Assembly (NCBI GenBank): GCA_009784565.1
Contig: WRBL01000026.1
Span: 1 to 33,938, forward strand
Reading direction: 5' to 3'
Length of the DNA stretch: 33,938 nucleotides
Origin: Streptosporangiales bacterium
Lineage (GTDB): Bacteria; Actinomycetota; Actinomycetes; Streptosporangiales; Streptosporangiaceae
Shown here: positions 23,430-30,462 of the stretch, one piece after another
Position numbering within the stretch: the first letter of the stretch is position 1
How the letters are laid out: every line of letters starts with the position of its first letter
Notes under the pieces: generated by a model
What the model was told of the DNA's origin: nothing
The model's input: the letters and a program-made list of their open reading frames with translations, nothing else
Database searches by the model: none
Position numbers and translations under genes: made by a program

Positions 23430-25127
23430 ATGGGGGAGAAGAACTCCCCGGGAAACGGGCCCGAGATCAGGTTGGTGGCCGTACACGCCGATCAGCGGCG
23501 GATTCTGATCGACCAGAGCAGCGCCACCATCCAGCTCCCCCCTGTGCCGGTCCCGTACCCCTTCTCCGTCCCCGGCCAGACGGTCGCGGAACGGTTCGCC
23601 AACGTCATCGAGGACACGTTCGCCCTCAACGGCGAGGTGCTCGCGCTGACCGGGAACGGGCGAGACGGCACCCTGTTCGCCGTCTACTACGCGCGGCACG
23701 TGCCCGCCAGCAGCGAACTCGACCGCAAGGGGCTGGGCTGGCGCGACCTGACGGCCGTTCCGGACCTGCTCGCCGACGGCGCGGCCGAACCGGTCCAGCA
23801 CGCGGGGAACCTGGTGCGCGCGCACCAGATCGCCGACGACCTGAACGACGCCTGGTCGGTGCGGCGCGGGCACCTCACCGAACTGCTGCGGGAACGGCTG
23901 TCCACCGAGGAAGGCCTGGCCGGCTGGAACCAGCTGCTGTCCCCCGACGGCAGCCCGGGGGTGCTGTCCACGGCCCAGGGGATCCTCACGTTCCTCGAGG
24001 CGGGCGTGCCGTTCGAGGGCATGAGCGACAACATTGAGACCCTCCGGAAACTGCGGAACGACGACGGGGGCTGGCCGATCCGCAAGGCCCTCATCGGGCA
24101 CAGCGGCCGCTCGATCACCGAGAGCACCGCGTACTGCCTGTGGGCGCTGAGCGCGTCCGGGCAGGACCTGCGCGACGACGCGGTCGTCGGCGGCATCGAA
24201 TGGCTGGAACGCGCGCAGCTGCGGGACGGCGGCTGGGGGTCGACCGAGACGGCCCAGCGGGCCCGCACCTACCCGACGGCGTTCGCTGTCCGGTACCTGG
24301 TCTGGGTCACGCGGAACTCCGGCGCCGTCCGGCGGGCCGCGACCTGGCTGCGCGAGGCGCAGAACGACGACGGAGGGTGGGGCCCGCTCCGGGGGCCAGA
24401 CTCCGGCGGCTCCACGCCGCTGCACACCGCCCACGCGCTGCTGGGCTTGCTGGCGGCCGGCGCGGACCGCGACGACCAGGCCGTGCTCAGCGGGGTCGCC
24501 TGCCTGCGCTCGCTGTTCCGGGGCGTGGCCGACCCGGAACCCTGGCCGAGCACCTCGGAGGTGGAGAGCGTCACCGGCGACGCGGTCCTGGACTTCCGGC
24601 ACTTCACCGCGCCGTGGGTGATCTGCGCCCTGCTCAAGTGCGGCGTCTCCCTGAGCGACCCCATGGTCTCCGGCTCCGTTCAGTGGCTGCTGGCCGGGCA
24701 GAACTCCCTGGGCTACTGGTCCTCCAGTCTCACGCCGGGCCAGTCGCCGATGTGGGCAAGCTTCGACGCCGTCCACGCGATCAAGGAGGTCCGCGAGGAG
24801 GCTCTCGCGCGGATCCCCGAACTGTTCGAAGCCGACGCCCGGGCCGGCCAGCTGGAGCTCGCCTGGCGCAGTTACTTCACCGTGCTGGAGACCGCCCGCC
24901 GCGACGCGCGCTGGAACGGCCGCGGGCGAAACCGCCTGCTGTACGCGTGGAACGGCGTCCTGACGTTCATCGTGGCGCTGATCCTGGTGTACCAGATGGC
25001 GCCGGCGTCGGCGGGAATGTCGGCCGTGTGGAAGATCGCCGGCTCCGCGCTGCTGGGACTGGTGCCCGGGTTCGGGCCCTTCGTCTACAACTTCATCCTC
25101 GACCGGATCAGAGCCAGACAACAGTAA
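23430..25127 (+). CDS. Prenyltransferase/squalene-cyclase-repeat membrane protein in the viperin cluster
   Basis: The protein has 565 residues in three parts. The N-terminal 125 residues (IRLVAVHADQRRILID, then TLFAVYYARHV, then LGWRDLTAVPDLLADG) form a small alpha/beta unit that resembles a Nudix-like head without the catalytic box; this is a weak call. Residues 170-450 contain QW-type repeats: RNDDGGW (209-215), QLRDGGWG (263-270), QNDDGGWG (311-318) and QNSLGYW (424-430), the mark of the alpha/alpha barrel of squalene cyclases and prenyltransferases. The DxDD acid motif of class II cyclases is not visible. Two membrane helices (507-525, 533-555) end the protein, so the barrel probably faces the cytoplasm. 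It is followed after 19 bases by the phosphatase gene. Confidence 0.72.
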   Translation: MGEKNSPGNGPEIRLVAVHADQRRILIDQSSATIQLPPVPVPYPFSVPGQTVAERFANVIEDTFALNGEVLALTGNGRDGTLFAVYYARHVPASSELDRKGLGWRDLTAVPDLLADGAAEPVQHAGNLVRAHQIADDLNDAWSVRRGHLTELLRERLSTEEGLAGWNQLLSPDGSPGVLSTAQGILTFLEAGVPFEGMSDNIETLRKLRNDDGGWPIRKALIGHSGRSITESTAYCLWALSASGQDLRDDAVVGGIEWLERAQLRDGGWGSTETAQRARTYPTAFAVRYLVWVTRNSGAVRRAATWLREAQNDDGGWGPLRGPDSGGSTPLHTAHALLGLLAAGADRDDQAVLSGVACLRSLFRGVADPEPWPSTSEVESVTGDAVLDFRHFTAPWVICALLKCGVSLSDPMVSGSVQWLLAGQNSLGYWSSSLTPGQSPMWASFDAVHAIKEVREEALARIPELFEADARAGQLELAWRSYFTVLETARRDARWNGRGRNRLLYAWNGVLTFIVALILVYQMAPASAGMSAVWKIAGSALLGLVPGFGPFVYNFILDRIRARQQ

Positions 25128-25146
25128 AGAGGCCGGGGGGCCACGC

Positions 25147-25965
25147 ATGACTGACCTGAGCACTCTCGCGGACGCCGTCTCGACGGTAGCGGCCGAAGCG
25201 GGACGGCTGATGCGCAACGGCATGGGCGACCGCCACGCCTCCCGGTCCAAGGGCCGGTTCGATGTCCAGCTGGACGCCGACCTCGACTCCGAGAACGCCA
25301 TCGTGCCGCGACTGCGCAGGCTGGTGCCCGGTTCGGAGGTCTCGTCCGAGGAGATGGGCGGGCCGGTCGACTGGAACAAGCCGGACGTGTGGATCGTCGA
25401 CCCGCTGGACGGCACGAACAATTACTTCGCGGCCGTTCCGTATCTGGCGATCTCCATCGGATTCCGGAGAGACGGGAAGCTCGTGCTGGCGGTAGTCCGC
25501 GATCCGGTTCTGGAGAATTCCTACCGGGCCCGGCTGGGATGCGGGGCCGAAAAAGACGGGGTGCCGCTTTTCCCGGGTCCGGGAAAGGACGTGAACCGGG
25601 CCACGGTCAGCCTCATCACGGACTACTCGCCCGCCGGCCGTCAGGCGGGCGAAGTGCTGTACCTGAAACTCAACTCGGTGGCCCGCCGGGTGACGACCCT
25701 GTGGGCCCCGGCGGCCGATCTCGTGCGCGTCGCCACCGGCCACATGGACGCCATCGTCTGCGTTCGGGCAGGTTACGGCGACGTATGTTCCGGATTGCTC
25801 ATCCTCGCGGAGGCCGGAGGAGTTATCCTGGACCGGAACGGAAAAGATCTCGATGTCGCGAACCTTGACCCCGGGGGGCCGGTGTCATTCATCGCGGCCG
25901 CGTCCCGGGACACGGCGATGAAGCTGCGGGAAGAGATCCGCGAAGAGTTCGACTGCTATGCGTAA
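25147..25965 (+). CDS. Inositol-monophosphatase-family enzyme in the viperin cluster
   Basis: The 272-residue protein has the metal-dependent phosphatase signature of the inositol monophosphatase / fructose bisphosphatase superfamily: SEEMGG (67-72, E68/E69), then DPLDGT (85-90), with a second site YGDVCSGLLILAEAGG (210-225, D212). The C-terminal site usually reads WDxAAG; here it is GDVCSG. The N-terminal helix and DAD block (43-45) are also in place. Relatives hydrolyse inositol phosphates, histidinol phosphate or 3'-phosphoadenosine phosphates, so a nucleotide substrate is possible but unproven. It begins after GAGGCCGGGGGG and lies between the repeat-domain protein and the viperin gene, 15 bases before the latter, in an operon. 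Confidence 0.85.
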   Translation: MTDLSTLADAVSTVAAEAGRLMRNGMGDRHASRSKGRFDVQLDADLDSENAIVPRLRRLVPGSEVSSEEMGGPVDWNKPDVWIVDPLDGTNNYFAAVPYLAISIGFRRDGKLVLAVVRDPVLENSYRARLGCGAEKDGVPLFPGPGKDVNRATVSLITDYSPAGRQAGEVLYLKLNSVARRVTTLWAPAADLVRVATGHMDAIVCVRAGYGDVCSGLLILAEAGGVILDRNGKDLDVANLDPGGPVSFIAAASRDTAMKLREEIREEFDCYA

Positions 25966-25980
25966 AGCGGTGAATCTCAC

Positions 25981-26850
25981 GTGGAACCGTGGAAGCCCTC
26001 TATCGAGGCGGTTAATTACCATCTATGGCGAACCTGCAACATGAAATGCCGGTTCTGCTACGCGACCTACGACAGCATTCTTCCCGCCCGCGCGCGCAGG
26101 GGAATCCCTCTGGAGGAAGCGCGCAGGCTCATCGACGCCCTGTCGGCGGCGGGCTTCAAGAAAATCACCTTCGCGGGCGGCGAGCCGACGCTGTGCCCCT
26201 GGCTGCCAGAGACGGCCAGGCACGCGAAAAGCCGGGGCCTGGTGACGGGGGTCGTCACCAACGGGTCGCGCCTGACCCCGGGCCTGATCGACTCGCTGGC
26301 CCCGCACCTGGACTGGCTGACCCTCAGCATCGACTCGGCCTCTCCCGCCGTCAACGCCAGGACCGGCCGCGCCGTCGCCGGCCTCCGGCCCCTCGCGGTC
26401 TCCGGCCTGGCCGAGACCGCCGGCCAGTTCCGGCGCCGGGGAGTCCGCCTGAAGGTGAACACGGTCGTCACGCGGCATAACAGCGGCGAACGCCTGATCG
26501 GCGTCATCACCCGGATCGGCCCCGAACGGTGGAAGGTCATGCGGGCGCTGCGGATCGAGGGCGAGAACGACCGGGACTTCGGCGACCTGGAGGCCACCGA
26601 CCGCCAGTTCGCGCGGTTCCTCGCCGTCAACCGGGAGGTCCCCGCCGGAACGGTCCGGGTACCCGAGAACAACGAGGACATGATCGCCAGCTACGTGATG
26701 GTGGACCCGGCGGGCCGCTTCGTGGACAACGCCGCGGGCCGGTACCGGGTCTCGGCGCCGATCCTGCGGGCCGGCGTCGAGGCGGCCTACCGCCAGGTGA
26801 CCCACGACCCGGACACGTTCAAACGGCGCGGCGGCCGTTACGAATGGTGA
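25981..26850 (+). CDS. Prokaryotic viperin (radical SAM, ddhNTP synthase) homologue
   Basis: The 289-residue protein is a radical SAM enzyme with the viperin signature. EAVNYHLWRTCNMKCRFC gives the 4Fe-4S cysteines C19, C23, C26 (CxxxCxxC); GGEPT (66-70) is the SAM-binding turn. KVNTVVTRHN (158-167) aligns with the conserved K-N block of vertebrate viperin, and RWKVMRALRIEGEN (183-196) aligns with its RWKVFQCLLIEGEN. The C-terminus (DTFKRRGGRYEW) matches viperin's FLKRGGKYIW end. Viperins convert NTPs to 3'-deoxy-3',4'-didehydro nucleotides that stop viral RNA synthesis; bacterial versions defend against phages. The exact nucleotide cannot be predicted. GTG start; no kinase partner is next to it, unlike many known bacterial viperins. 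Confidence 0.9.
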   Translation: MEPWKPSIEAVNYHLWRTCNMKCRFCYATYDSILPARARRGIPLEEARRLIDALSAAGFKKITFAGGEPTLCPWLPETARHAKSRGLVTGVVTNGSRLTPGLIDSLAPHLDWLTLSIDSASPAVNARTGRAVAGLRPLAVSGLAETAGQFRRRGVRLKVNTVVTRHNSGERLIGVITRIGPERWKVMRALRIEGENDRDFGDLEATDRQFARFLAVNREVPAGTVRVPENNEDMIASYVMVDPAGRFVDNAAGRYRVSAPILRAGVEAAYRQVTHDPDTFKRRGGRYEW

Positions 26851-26857
26851 AAGCCAC

Positions 26858-26870
26858 TACCATCGGCCAC
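26858..26870 (+). promoter_or_regulatory. Possible leaderless -10 box of the last cluster gene
   Basis: TACCAT (26858-26863) is followed by seven bases and GTG at 26871. There is no -35 box at the right distance; the gene may mainly be read from upstream. Confidence 0.35.
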
Positions 26871-28265
26871 GTGACCTCCTCCGACCTTCCCGGCGACGCG
26901 GCATCGCTCGCCGCCAGTGCCCGTTCCTGCCCGATCATGCGCGACGCGGTCGAGTTCGCCGCGGACGGCGTCCCGGCGATGGGGCGACCATGGGCGTTCG
27001 CGGCCGGGGCCGGGCTGATCGGAGCGCGCGAGGACGCTTTCGGGGACGAGGAGATCCTGGAGCGCTGGCTCGCCGGGGTCAGCGCGGTGCTCGCGGGCGA
27101 GACGGCCGAAGGCGAGGACGACGGGGCCCTGCTGCTGACCCTCGCGGTCCTCGGCGCCGTCAAGGCCCGGGAGAACGGGCGCCTGCGGGGCGCGTTCTGG
27201 GAAGTCGTCCGCGTCCGGCTGCAGGACCTGTGCGACCACGCGGGAACCCGGTTCCCGTTCCGGACCCGGCGCCAGTACACCGAACAGCGCTGGGGGCACG
27301 AACTGCCGGGCCTGGTCCGGCTGCTCGCAGAATGCGGCATCGGCGCGCCCGGGCCGGGCGGCGCCGAGGACGGGCCCGGGTGGACGGACCTGGGACGCTG
27401 GGCCTACGGCGCGCTCCCCGGCGCCGTCCCCTGGCCGGCCAGCCCGGAACTGTCGCCGGCGGAACTGGTCGGCTACGTCACCGGTTTCAGCGAGGACCGG
27501 GTCCGCGAGCACGTGGTGTCGGGCTGGCTCGACGGCCACGCCCCGGTTCCGGCGGCCCGGGAGTTGCTCGCGGCCGCCGGCGCGATGTCGGCGGCCCGGC
27601 GGATGTTCGCGGTGTGGATCGCCCACGGCATCGGCGATGACGCGCTTCCCGCCTGGCGCGAGGCGGCGGACGCCGTCGGCACCGGGCCCTACGCGCGGAT
27701 GATGCTGCGGCAGGCGGGCGAACTCGCCTCGCCCGCGGAGGAGGACCTGCGCTGGCTGGCGGTGGAGAAGGCCGCGGTCGTACTGGAGCAGGACAACCCC
27801 GACGAGGCGCTGACCGTGCTGTGGGAGGCGGGTCTGCCCGGAGACGACCCGGGGGCGATGCTGGAGTCGGTCCCGGCCACCGGGCACCCGGACGCGGCGG
27901 CGGTGGCCAAGCAGGTCGCGGGCTTCCTTGCCTCCGGCGCGCCGCGCAGCGTGGAGCAGGCGCTGGAACTGGTCGTGACGCTGGACGACGAGACCCGGCA
28001 TGGCGTCGAGGTGCCGGCGATCTTCACGCTGGCCGACCTGCACGACGTGCTCGGTGAGCGGTTCGGCTGGGACGGGAGTGGCCCGCACGTGTTCCGCGTC
28101 GGGAAGAACGCCTACAGCGCCGGCGACGACGAGATCCGGCTCGCCGCGGCGCTCGCCCGGGCCCAGCGGATTACCTGCATCTCAGACGGGTCCGGCGAGG
28201 TCGAGATCAGCCTGGAGAAGAAGGCCGCGCAGGACCCGGGACGGTCCTACCCGCGCTGGCGCTGA
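26871..28265 (+). CDS. pRiA4b ORF-3-like domain protein (copy B)
   Basis: The 464-residue protein is a shorter, diverged paralogue of the gene at 21697. They share an N-terminal VTSxxL block, the helical segment AWREAADAVGTGPYARMM, LAVEKAAVVLEQDNPDEALTVLW, ATGHPDA, and SGAPRSVEQALELVVTL. The pRiA4b ORF-3 domain starts near residue 365 and contains the conserved LADLHDVLGERFGWDGSGPHVFRVG, but WRR of copy A has become RHG, and the end is truncated (YPRWR). Copy B may thus have lost a ligand site. GTG 26871 is used; it lies 20 bases after the viperin stop. The two copies bracket the central three genes. Confidence 0.72.
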   Translation: MTSSDLPGDAASLAASARSCPIMRDAVEFAADGVPAMGRPWAFAAGAGLIGAREDAFGDEEILERWLAGVSAVLAGETAEGEDDGALLLTLAVLGAVKARENGRLRGAFWEVVRVRLQDLCDHAGTRFPFRTRRQYTEQRWGHELPGLVRLLAECGIGAPGPGGAEDGPGWTDLGRWAYGALPGAVPWPASPELSPAELVGYVTGFSEDRVREHVVSGWLDGHAPVPAARELLAAAGAMSAARRMFAVWIAHGIGDDALPAWREAADAVGTGPYARMMLRQAGELASPAEEDLRWLAVEKAAVVLEQDNPDEALTVLWEAGLPGDDPGAMLESVPATGHPDAAAVAKQVAGFLASGAPRSVEQALELVVTLDDETRHGVEVPAIFTLADLHDVLGERFGWDGSGPHVFRVGKNAYSAGDDEIRLAAALARAQRITCISDGSGEVEISLEKKAAQDPGRSYPRWR

Positions 28266-28279
28266 CCACGTCCGGGCGC

Positions 28280-28296
28280 GACGCCGGCGTGGCGTC
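28280..28296 (+). terminator. Probable terminator of the viperin cluster
   Basis: GACGCC (28280-28285) and GGCGTC (28291-28296) pair perfectly around a five-base loop, about 15 bases after the stop of copy B. It marks the end of the five-gene unit. Confidence 0.5.
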
Positions 28297-28505
28297 TCGC
28301 CGAAAGTGGCCGATCCAGGCCCGTGATGCGGTTTAATGGAGGTGGTTGTAGTCGAAGTTCGTGCTCGTGTTGCAGCGCCTGCGAATTTGACAGCGGGCGT
28401 TCCTGGATTCCCAGGCCCAGGCCCCCTCTTCGCGGGGCGGGCGGTCGCGCAGCCCGGTTTCCGCGTCTGCGGATCCCGAAACGATCGAATCCCTCAGGAG
28501 AAAAA
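28297..28505 (+). promoter_or_regulatory. Leader region of the cold-shock gene
   Basis: About 210 bases precede the cold-shock gene. TTGACA at 28387-28392 is a possible -35 box, although no good -10 follows at 17 bases. CCTGG (28402-28406) and CCAGG (28411-28415) pair around four bases. Long leaders are usual for cold-shock genes. The ribosome site AGGAGA lies directly before the ATG. Confidence 0.4.
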
Positions 28506-28709
28506 ATGGCTCAGGGCACAGTGAAATGGTTCAACGCGGACAAGGGCTACGGCTTCATCGCCCCCGATGACGGCTCCAAGGACGTCTTCGTCCACCACTC
28601 GGCCATCGAGGCCGACGGCTACCGGAGCCTCCAGGACGACCAGCGCGTCGAGTTCACCTCGGTCCAGGGCGCCAAGGGCCCGCAGGCCGAGCAGGTCCGC
28701 GCGCTGTAA
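28506..28709 (+). CDS. Cold-shock protein
   Basis: The 67-residue protein is a complete single-domain cold-shock protein. The nucleic-acid-binding motifs RNP1 (KGYGFI, residues 13-18) and RNP2 (DVFVHH, 26-31) are intact, with the WFN strand before RNP1. It binds single-stranded RNA and prevents secondary structure, probably acting as an RNA chaperone. The ATG start follows AGGAG five or six bases upstream. The leader is about 200 bases, as is common, and a hairpin follows the gene. Confidence 0.95.
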   Translation: MAQGTVKWFNADKGYGFIAPDDGSKDVFVHHSAIEADGYRSLQDDQRVEFTSVQGAKGPQAEQVRAL

Positions 28710-28721
28710 GCGACAAGACCT

Positions 28722-28735
28722 GACCCTCGGGGGTC
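28722..28735 (+). terminator. Hairpin after the cold-shock gene
   Basis: GACCC (28722-28726) and GGGTC (28731-28735) pair perfectly around TCGG, 12 bases after the stop codon. Flanking GACA and TGTC may extend it. Probable terminator. Confidence 0.45.
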
Positions 28736-28779
28736 GTGTCCGGTGACGGGCACGGCCCCCGCAGTCGTTGTCCGGGTCA

Positions 28780-28791
28780 TAGGCTGAGACG
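28780..28791 (+). promoter_or_regulatory. Leaderless promoter of the GrpB-family gene
   Basis: TAGGCT (28780-28785) is followed by six bases and GTG at 28792. No ribosome site lies upstream, consistent with a leaderless message. Confidence 0.45.
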
Positions 28792-29517
28792 GTGCCCCGC
28801 CGAGCTTCGATCGTCGCGTTCGACGAGTTCCCGCCGCCGCCGGGCGCCAGTGCCTGGGTTCCTGGCGCCGTCCCGGCTACCGGTATCGAGATCTCCGAAC
28901 CCGATCCGGCCTGGCCGCTGACGTACCAGGCCCTCGCCGCCCGGATCCGCGAGGTGCTGGGCTGGAGAGCCCTGCAGCTTGAGCATGTGGGCTCCACGTC
29001 GGTTCCGGGACTGCCGGCCAAGCCCGTCATCGACATCGACCTGACCGTGGCCGACCCGGCGCGGGAGCAGGAGTACGTGCCAGCGCTGGAATCCGCCGGG
29101 TTCATGCTGACGATCCGCGAGCCCTGGTGGTACGAGCACCGGTGCCTGCGCGCGGACGAGCCTCCCCGGTGCAACCTGCACGTCTTCGGGTTCGAGAGTC
29201 CCGAACCCGTACGGCACCGGATCTTCCGCGACTGGCTGCGCGGCAATCCCGGCGAGCGCGACCTCTACGCCGCCGCCAAGCGCCGGGCCGCCGCCGAGGC
29301 GAATACGCGCGGCGAGCACGTGGAGCAGTACAACGCCCGCAAAGAGCAGGTCATCCGGGAGATCTACCGCCGGGCTTTCGCCGCGGCCGGACTGCTCGCC
29401 GAGTTACCGGGCCGGTGCCTGTGGACATCGATCCGTTTCGGGCGCACGGTGAGAGGGAGAGCGCGACCGGGAGGAGGGCGACGATGCCCCGATTCATGGA
29501 TTTCCACGACGACCTGA
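28792..29517 (+). CDS. GrpB-family (UPF0157) nucleotidyltransferase-like protein
   Basis: The 241-residue protein carries the family's core block: LEHVGSTSVPGLPAKPVIDI near residues 63-82, in which GST and DID resemble the nucleotidyltransferase G-S...D-x-D site. Downstream are NLHVFG (about 127-132) and FRDWLRGNPGERDLYAAAKRRAA (about 144-166). The family is generally treated as nucleotidyltransferase-like with unknown substrate. The last 40 or so residues (RFGRTVRGRARPGGGRRC and on) look unlike the family and overlap the next gene by 34 bases. The GTG start fits the leaderless promoter. Confidence 0.85.
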   Translation: MPRRASIVAFDEFPPPPGASAWVPGAVPATGIEISEPDPAWPLTYQALAARIREVLGWRALQLEHVGSTSVPGLPAKPVIDIDLTVADPAREQEYVPALESAGFMLTIREPWWYEHRCLRADEPPRCNLHVFGFESPEPVRHRIFRDWLRGNPGERDLYAAAKRRAAAEANTRGEHVEQYNARKEQVIREIYRRAFAAAGLLAELPGRCLWTSIRFGRTVRGRARPGGGRRCPDSWISTTT

Positions 29518-30380
29518 AACTGCCGCCGGAAGCCATCGAGCAGATCGCCCAGGGGGCCAGGGCCGGGGAGACCGACGAGTTCGGCGTCCGCCAGGTCGAA
29601 CTGTTCCACAACGCCGACGGCAAGGTCTACTGCCTGCTGGAAGGCCCGGACGAGGACGCGATCCGCAAGCATCACGCGGCGCTGCACGTGGACTGCGGCG
29701 ACGTGCACCGGGTCGACGGCATCATGTAACCCGCCGTCCAGGCCGACGGAGCGGCGGAACTCGGGCAGGCCCTCCACGGTCAGGGCGTGCCCGCCGCGGA
29801 CGAAGTTCTCCCGTTCCAGAACCAGGTTCACGAGCGTGGCCGGCTTTCCCTGCCGGTCCACGCGGCTCCAGCCGTTCTCGGCGTAGCCGACCTTCCGGCT
29901 GACCGCCAGGGACGCGGGGTTGTCGGTGAACGCGCCGGACGTGATGTGGTCCGCGTCCAGGTGGTCGAACAGGAACGCGCACAGTGTCTGCCGCATCGCC
30001 GTGCCGATGCCCTGTCCCTGGAACGCGAGACCGAGCCAGGAACCGGTCTCCCCGGTCCGGAGAACGGCGTAGCCCTGCGCGGTCACGCCCTGGACCCCGA
30101 CGAGTTCCCCGTCCCGGAAGACCGCGAACTCGGCGCTCCACTTCTCCGGGCTGAAGGAGGCCCGTGCCTCCCAGTGATGCCGGGCGTAGTTCCGCTGAAA
30201 CTCTTCGGCGGGCACCTCGGTCCAGGGCAAGGAGAACGGCATCGTGCCCGGCTCGTGGACGCCCCTGGCGGCTAGGTCGCAGAGCGGCCCTATCAGGTCG
30301 TCAGTGACTCCCCGCAGCTCGATCGGCCCGGCCTGGATCCGGAGGCCGAGCAGCGGCAGCATCGTCGCGGGCGTGGTCAC
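29364..30380 (-). CDS. GNAT-family N-acetyltransferase with antisense-derived C-terminal extension
   Basis: Residues 1 to about 215 form a RimJ/RimL-type acetyltransferase: an N-terminal IELRGVTDDLIGPLC, a central FAVFRDGELVGVQGV strand pair, the acetyl-CoA motif GLAFQGQGIGTAMR (the Q/R-x-x-G-x-G/A loop), then SGAFTDNPASLAVSRKVGYAENG. Family members normally end soon after the last strand (LVNLVLER), near 29730. Here the frame has no stop and runs 366 bases further, antisense to the gene at 29484, so the C-terminal 120 residues are doubtful. GTG 30380 is preferred (MTTPATML); GTG 30392 and ATG 30362 are alternatives. The acetyl acceptor is unknown. Confidence 0.82.
   Translation of the reverse strand: MTTPATMLPLLGLRIQAGPIELRGVTDDLIGPLCDLAARGVHEPGTMPFSLPWTEVPAEEFQRNYARHHWEARASFSPEKWSAEFAVFRDGELVGVQGVTAQGYAVLRTGETGSWLGLAFQGQGIGTAMRQTLCAFLFDHLDADHITSGAFTDNPASLAVSRKVGYAENGWSRVDRQGKPATLVNLVLERENFVRGGHALTVEGLPEFRRSVGLDGGLHDAVDPVHVAAVHVQRRVMLADRVLVRAFQQAVDLAVGVVEQFDLADAELVGLPGPGPLGDLLDGFRRQFQVVVEIHESGHRRPPPGRALPLTVRPKRIDVHRHRPGNSASSPAAAKARR
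29484..29729 (+). CDS. SCO4226-like nickel-binding (DUF4242) protein
   Basis: This is an 81-residue protein beginning MPRFMDFHDDLKLPPEAIEQ and including FGVRQVELFHNADGKVYCLLEG, DAIRKHHAALHVDCGDVHRV. FMDFHxDxK, the GKVxCL strand and the His-rich end match the SCO4226-like family, small ferredoxin-like proteins of about 80 residues, one of which binds nickel. The ATG start has a strong GGAGGAGGG site. It overlaps the GrpB gene's end, so the two are coupled. The GNAT frame on the other strand runs over it in full. Confidence 0.85.
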   Translation: MPRFMDFHDDLKLPPEAIEQIAQGARAGETDEFGVRQVELFHNADGKVYCLLEGPDEDAIRKHHAALHVDCGDVHRVDGIM

Positions 30381-30462
30381 GCATGCAAGCACAGCAGAAG
30401 CCAGGCCCCGCGCGCCAGCCGTTTTCCGGGGCAGGACCTATGACCTGGGGATCTAGCCGGAA

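Noticed and set aside
23430-25127. A squalene-hopene cyclase enzyme
   Set aside because: QW-type repeats are present but no DxDD motif, and the protein has a different head and two C-terminal helices.
23370-25421. A 683-codon minus-strand frame across the repeat-domain gene
   Set aside because: Low-complexity shadow; the plus strand has DDGGW repeats and proper helices.
21697-28265. pRiA4b-like domains as evidence for a transposon or plasmid
   Set aside because: The domain name comes from a plasmid and some relatives are labelled IS1096 passengers, but no transposase, terminal repeat or replication gene is present.
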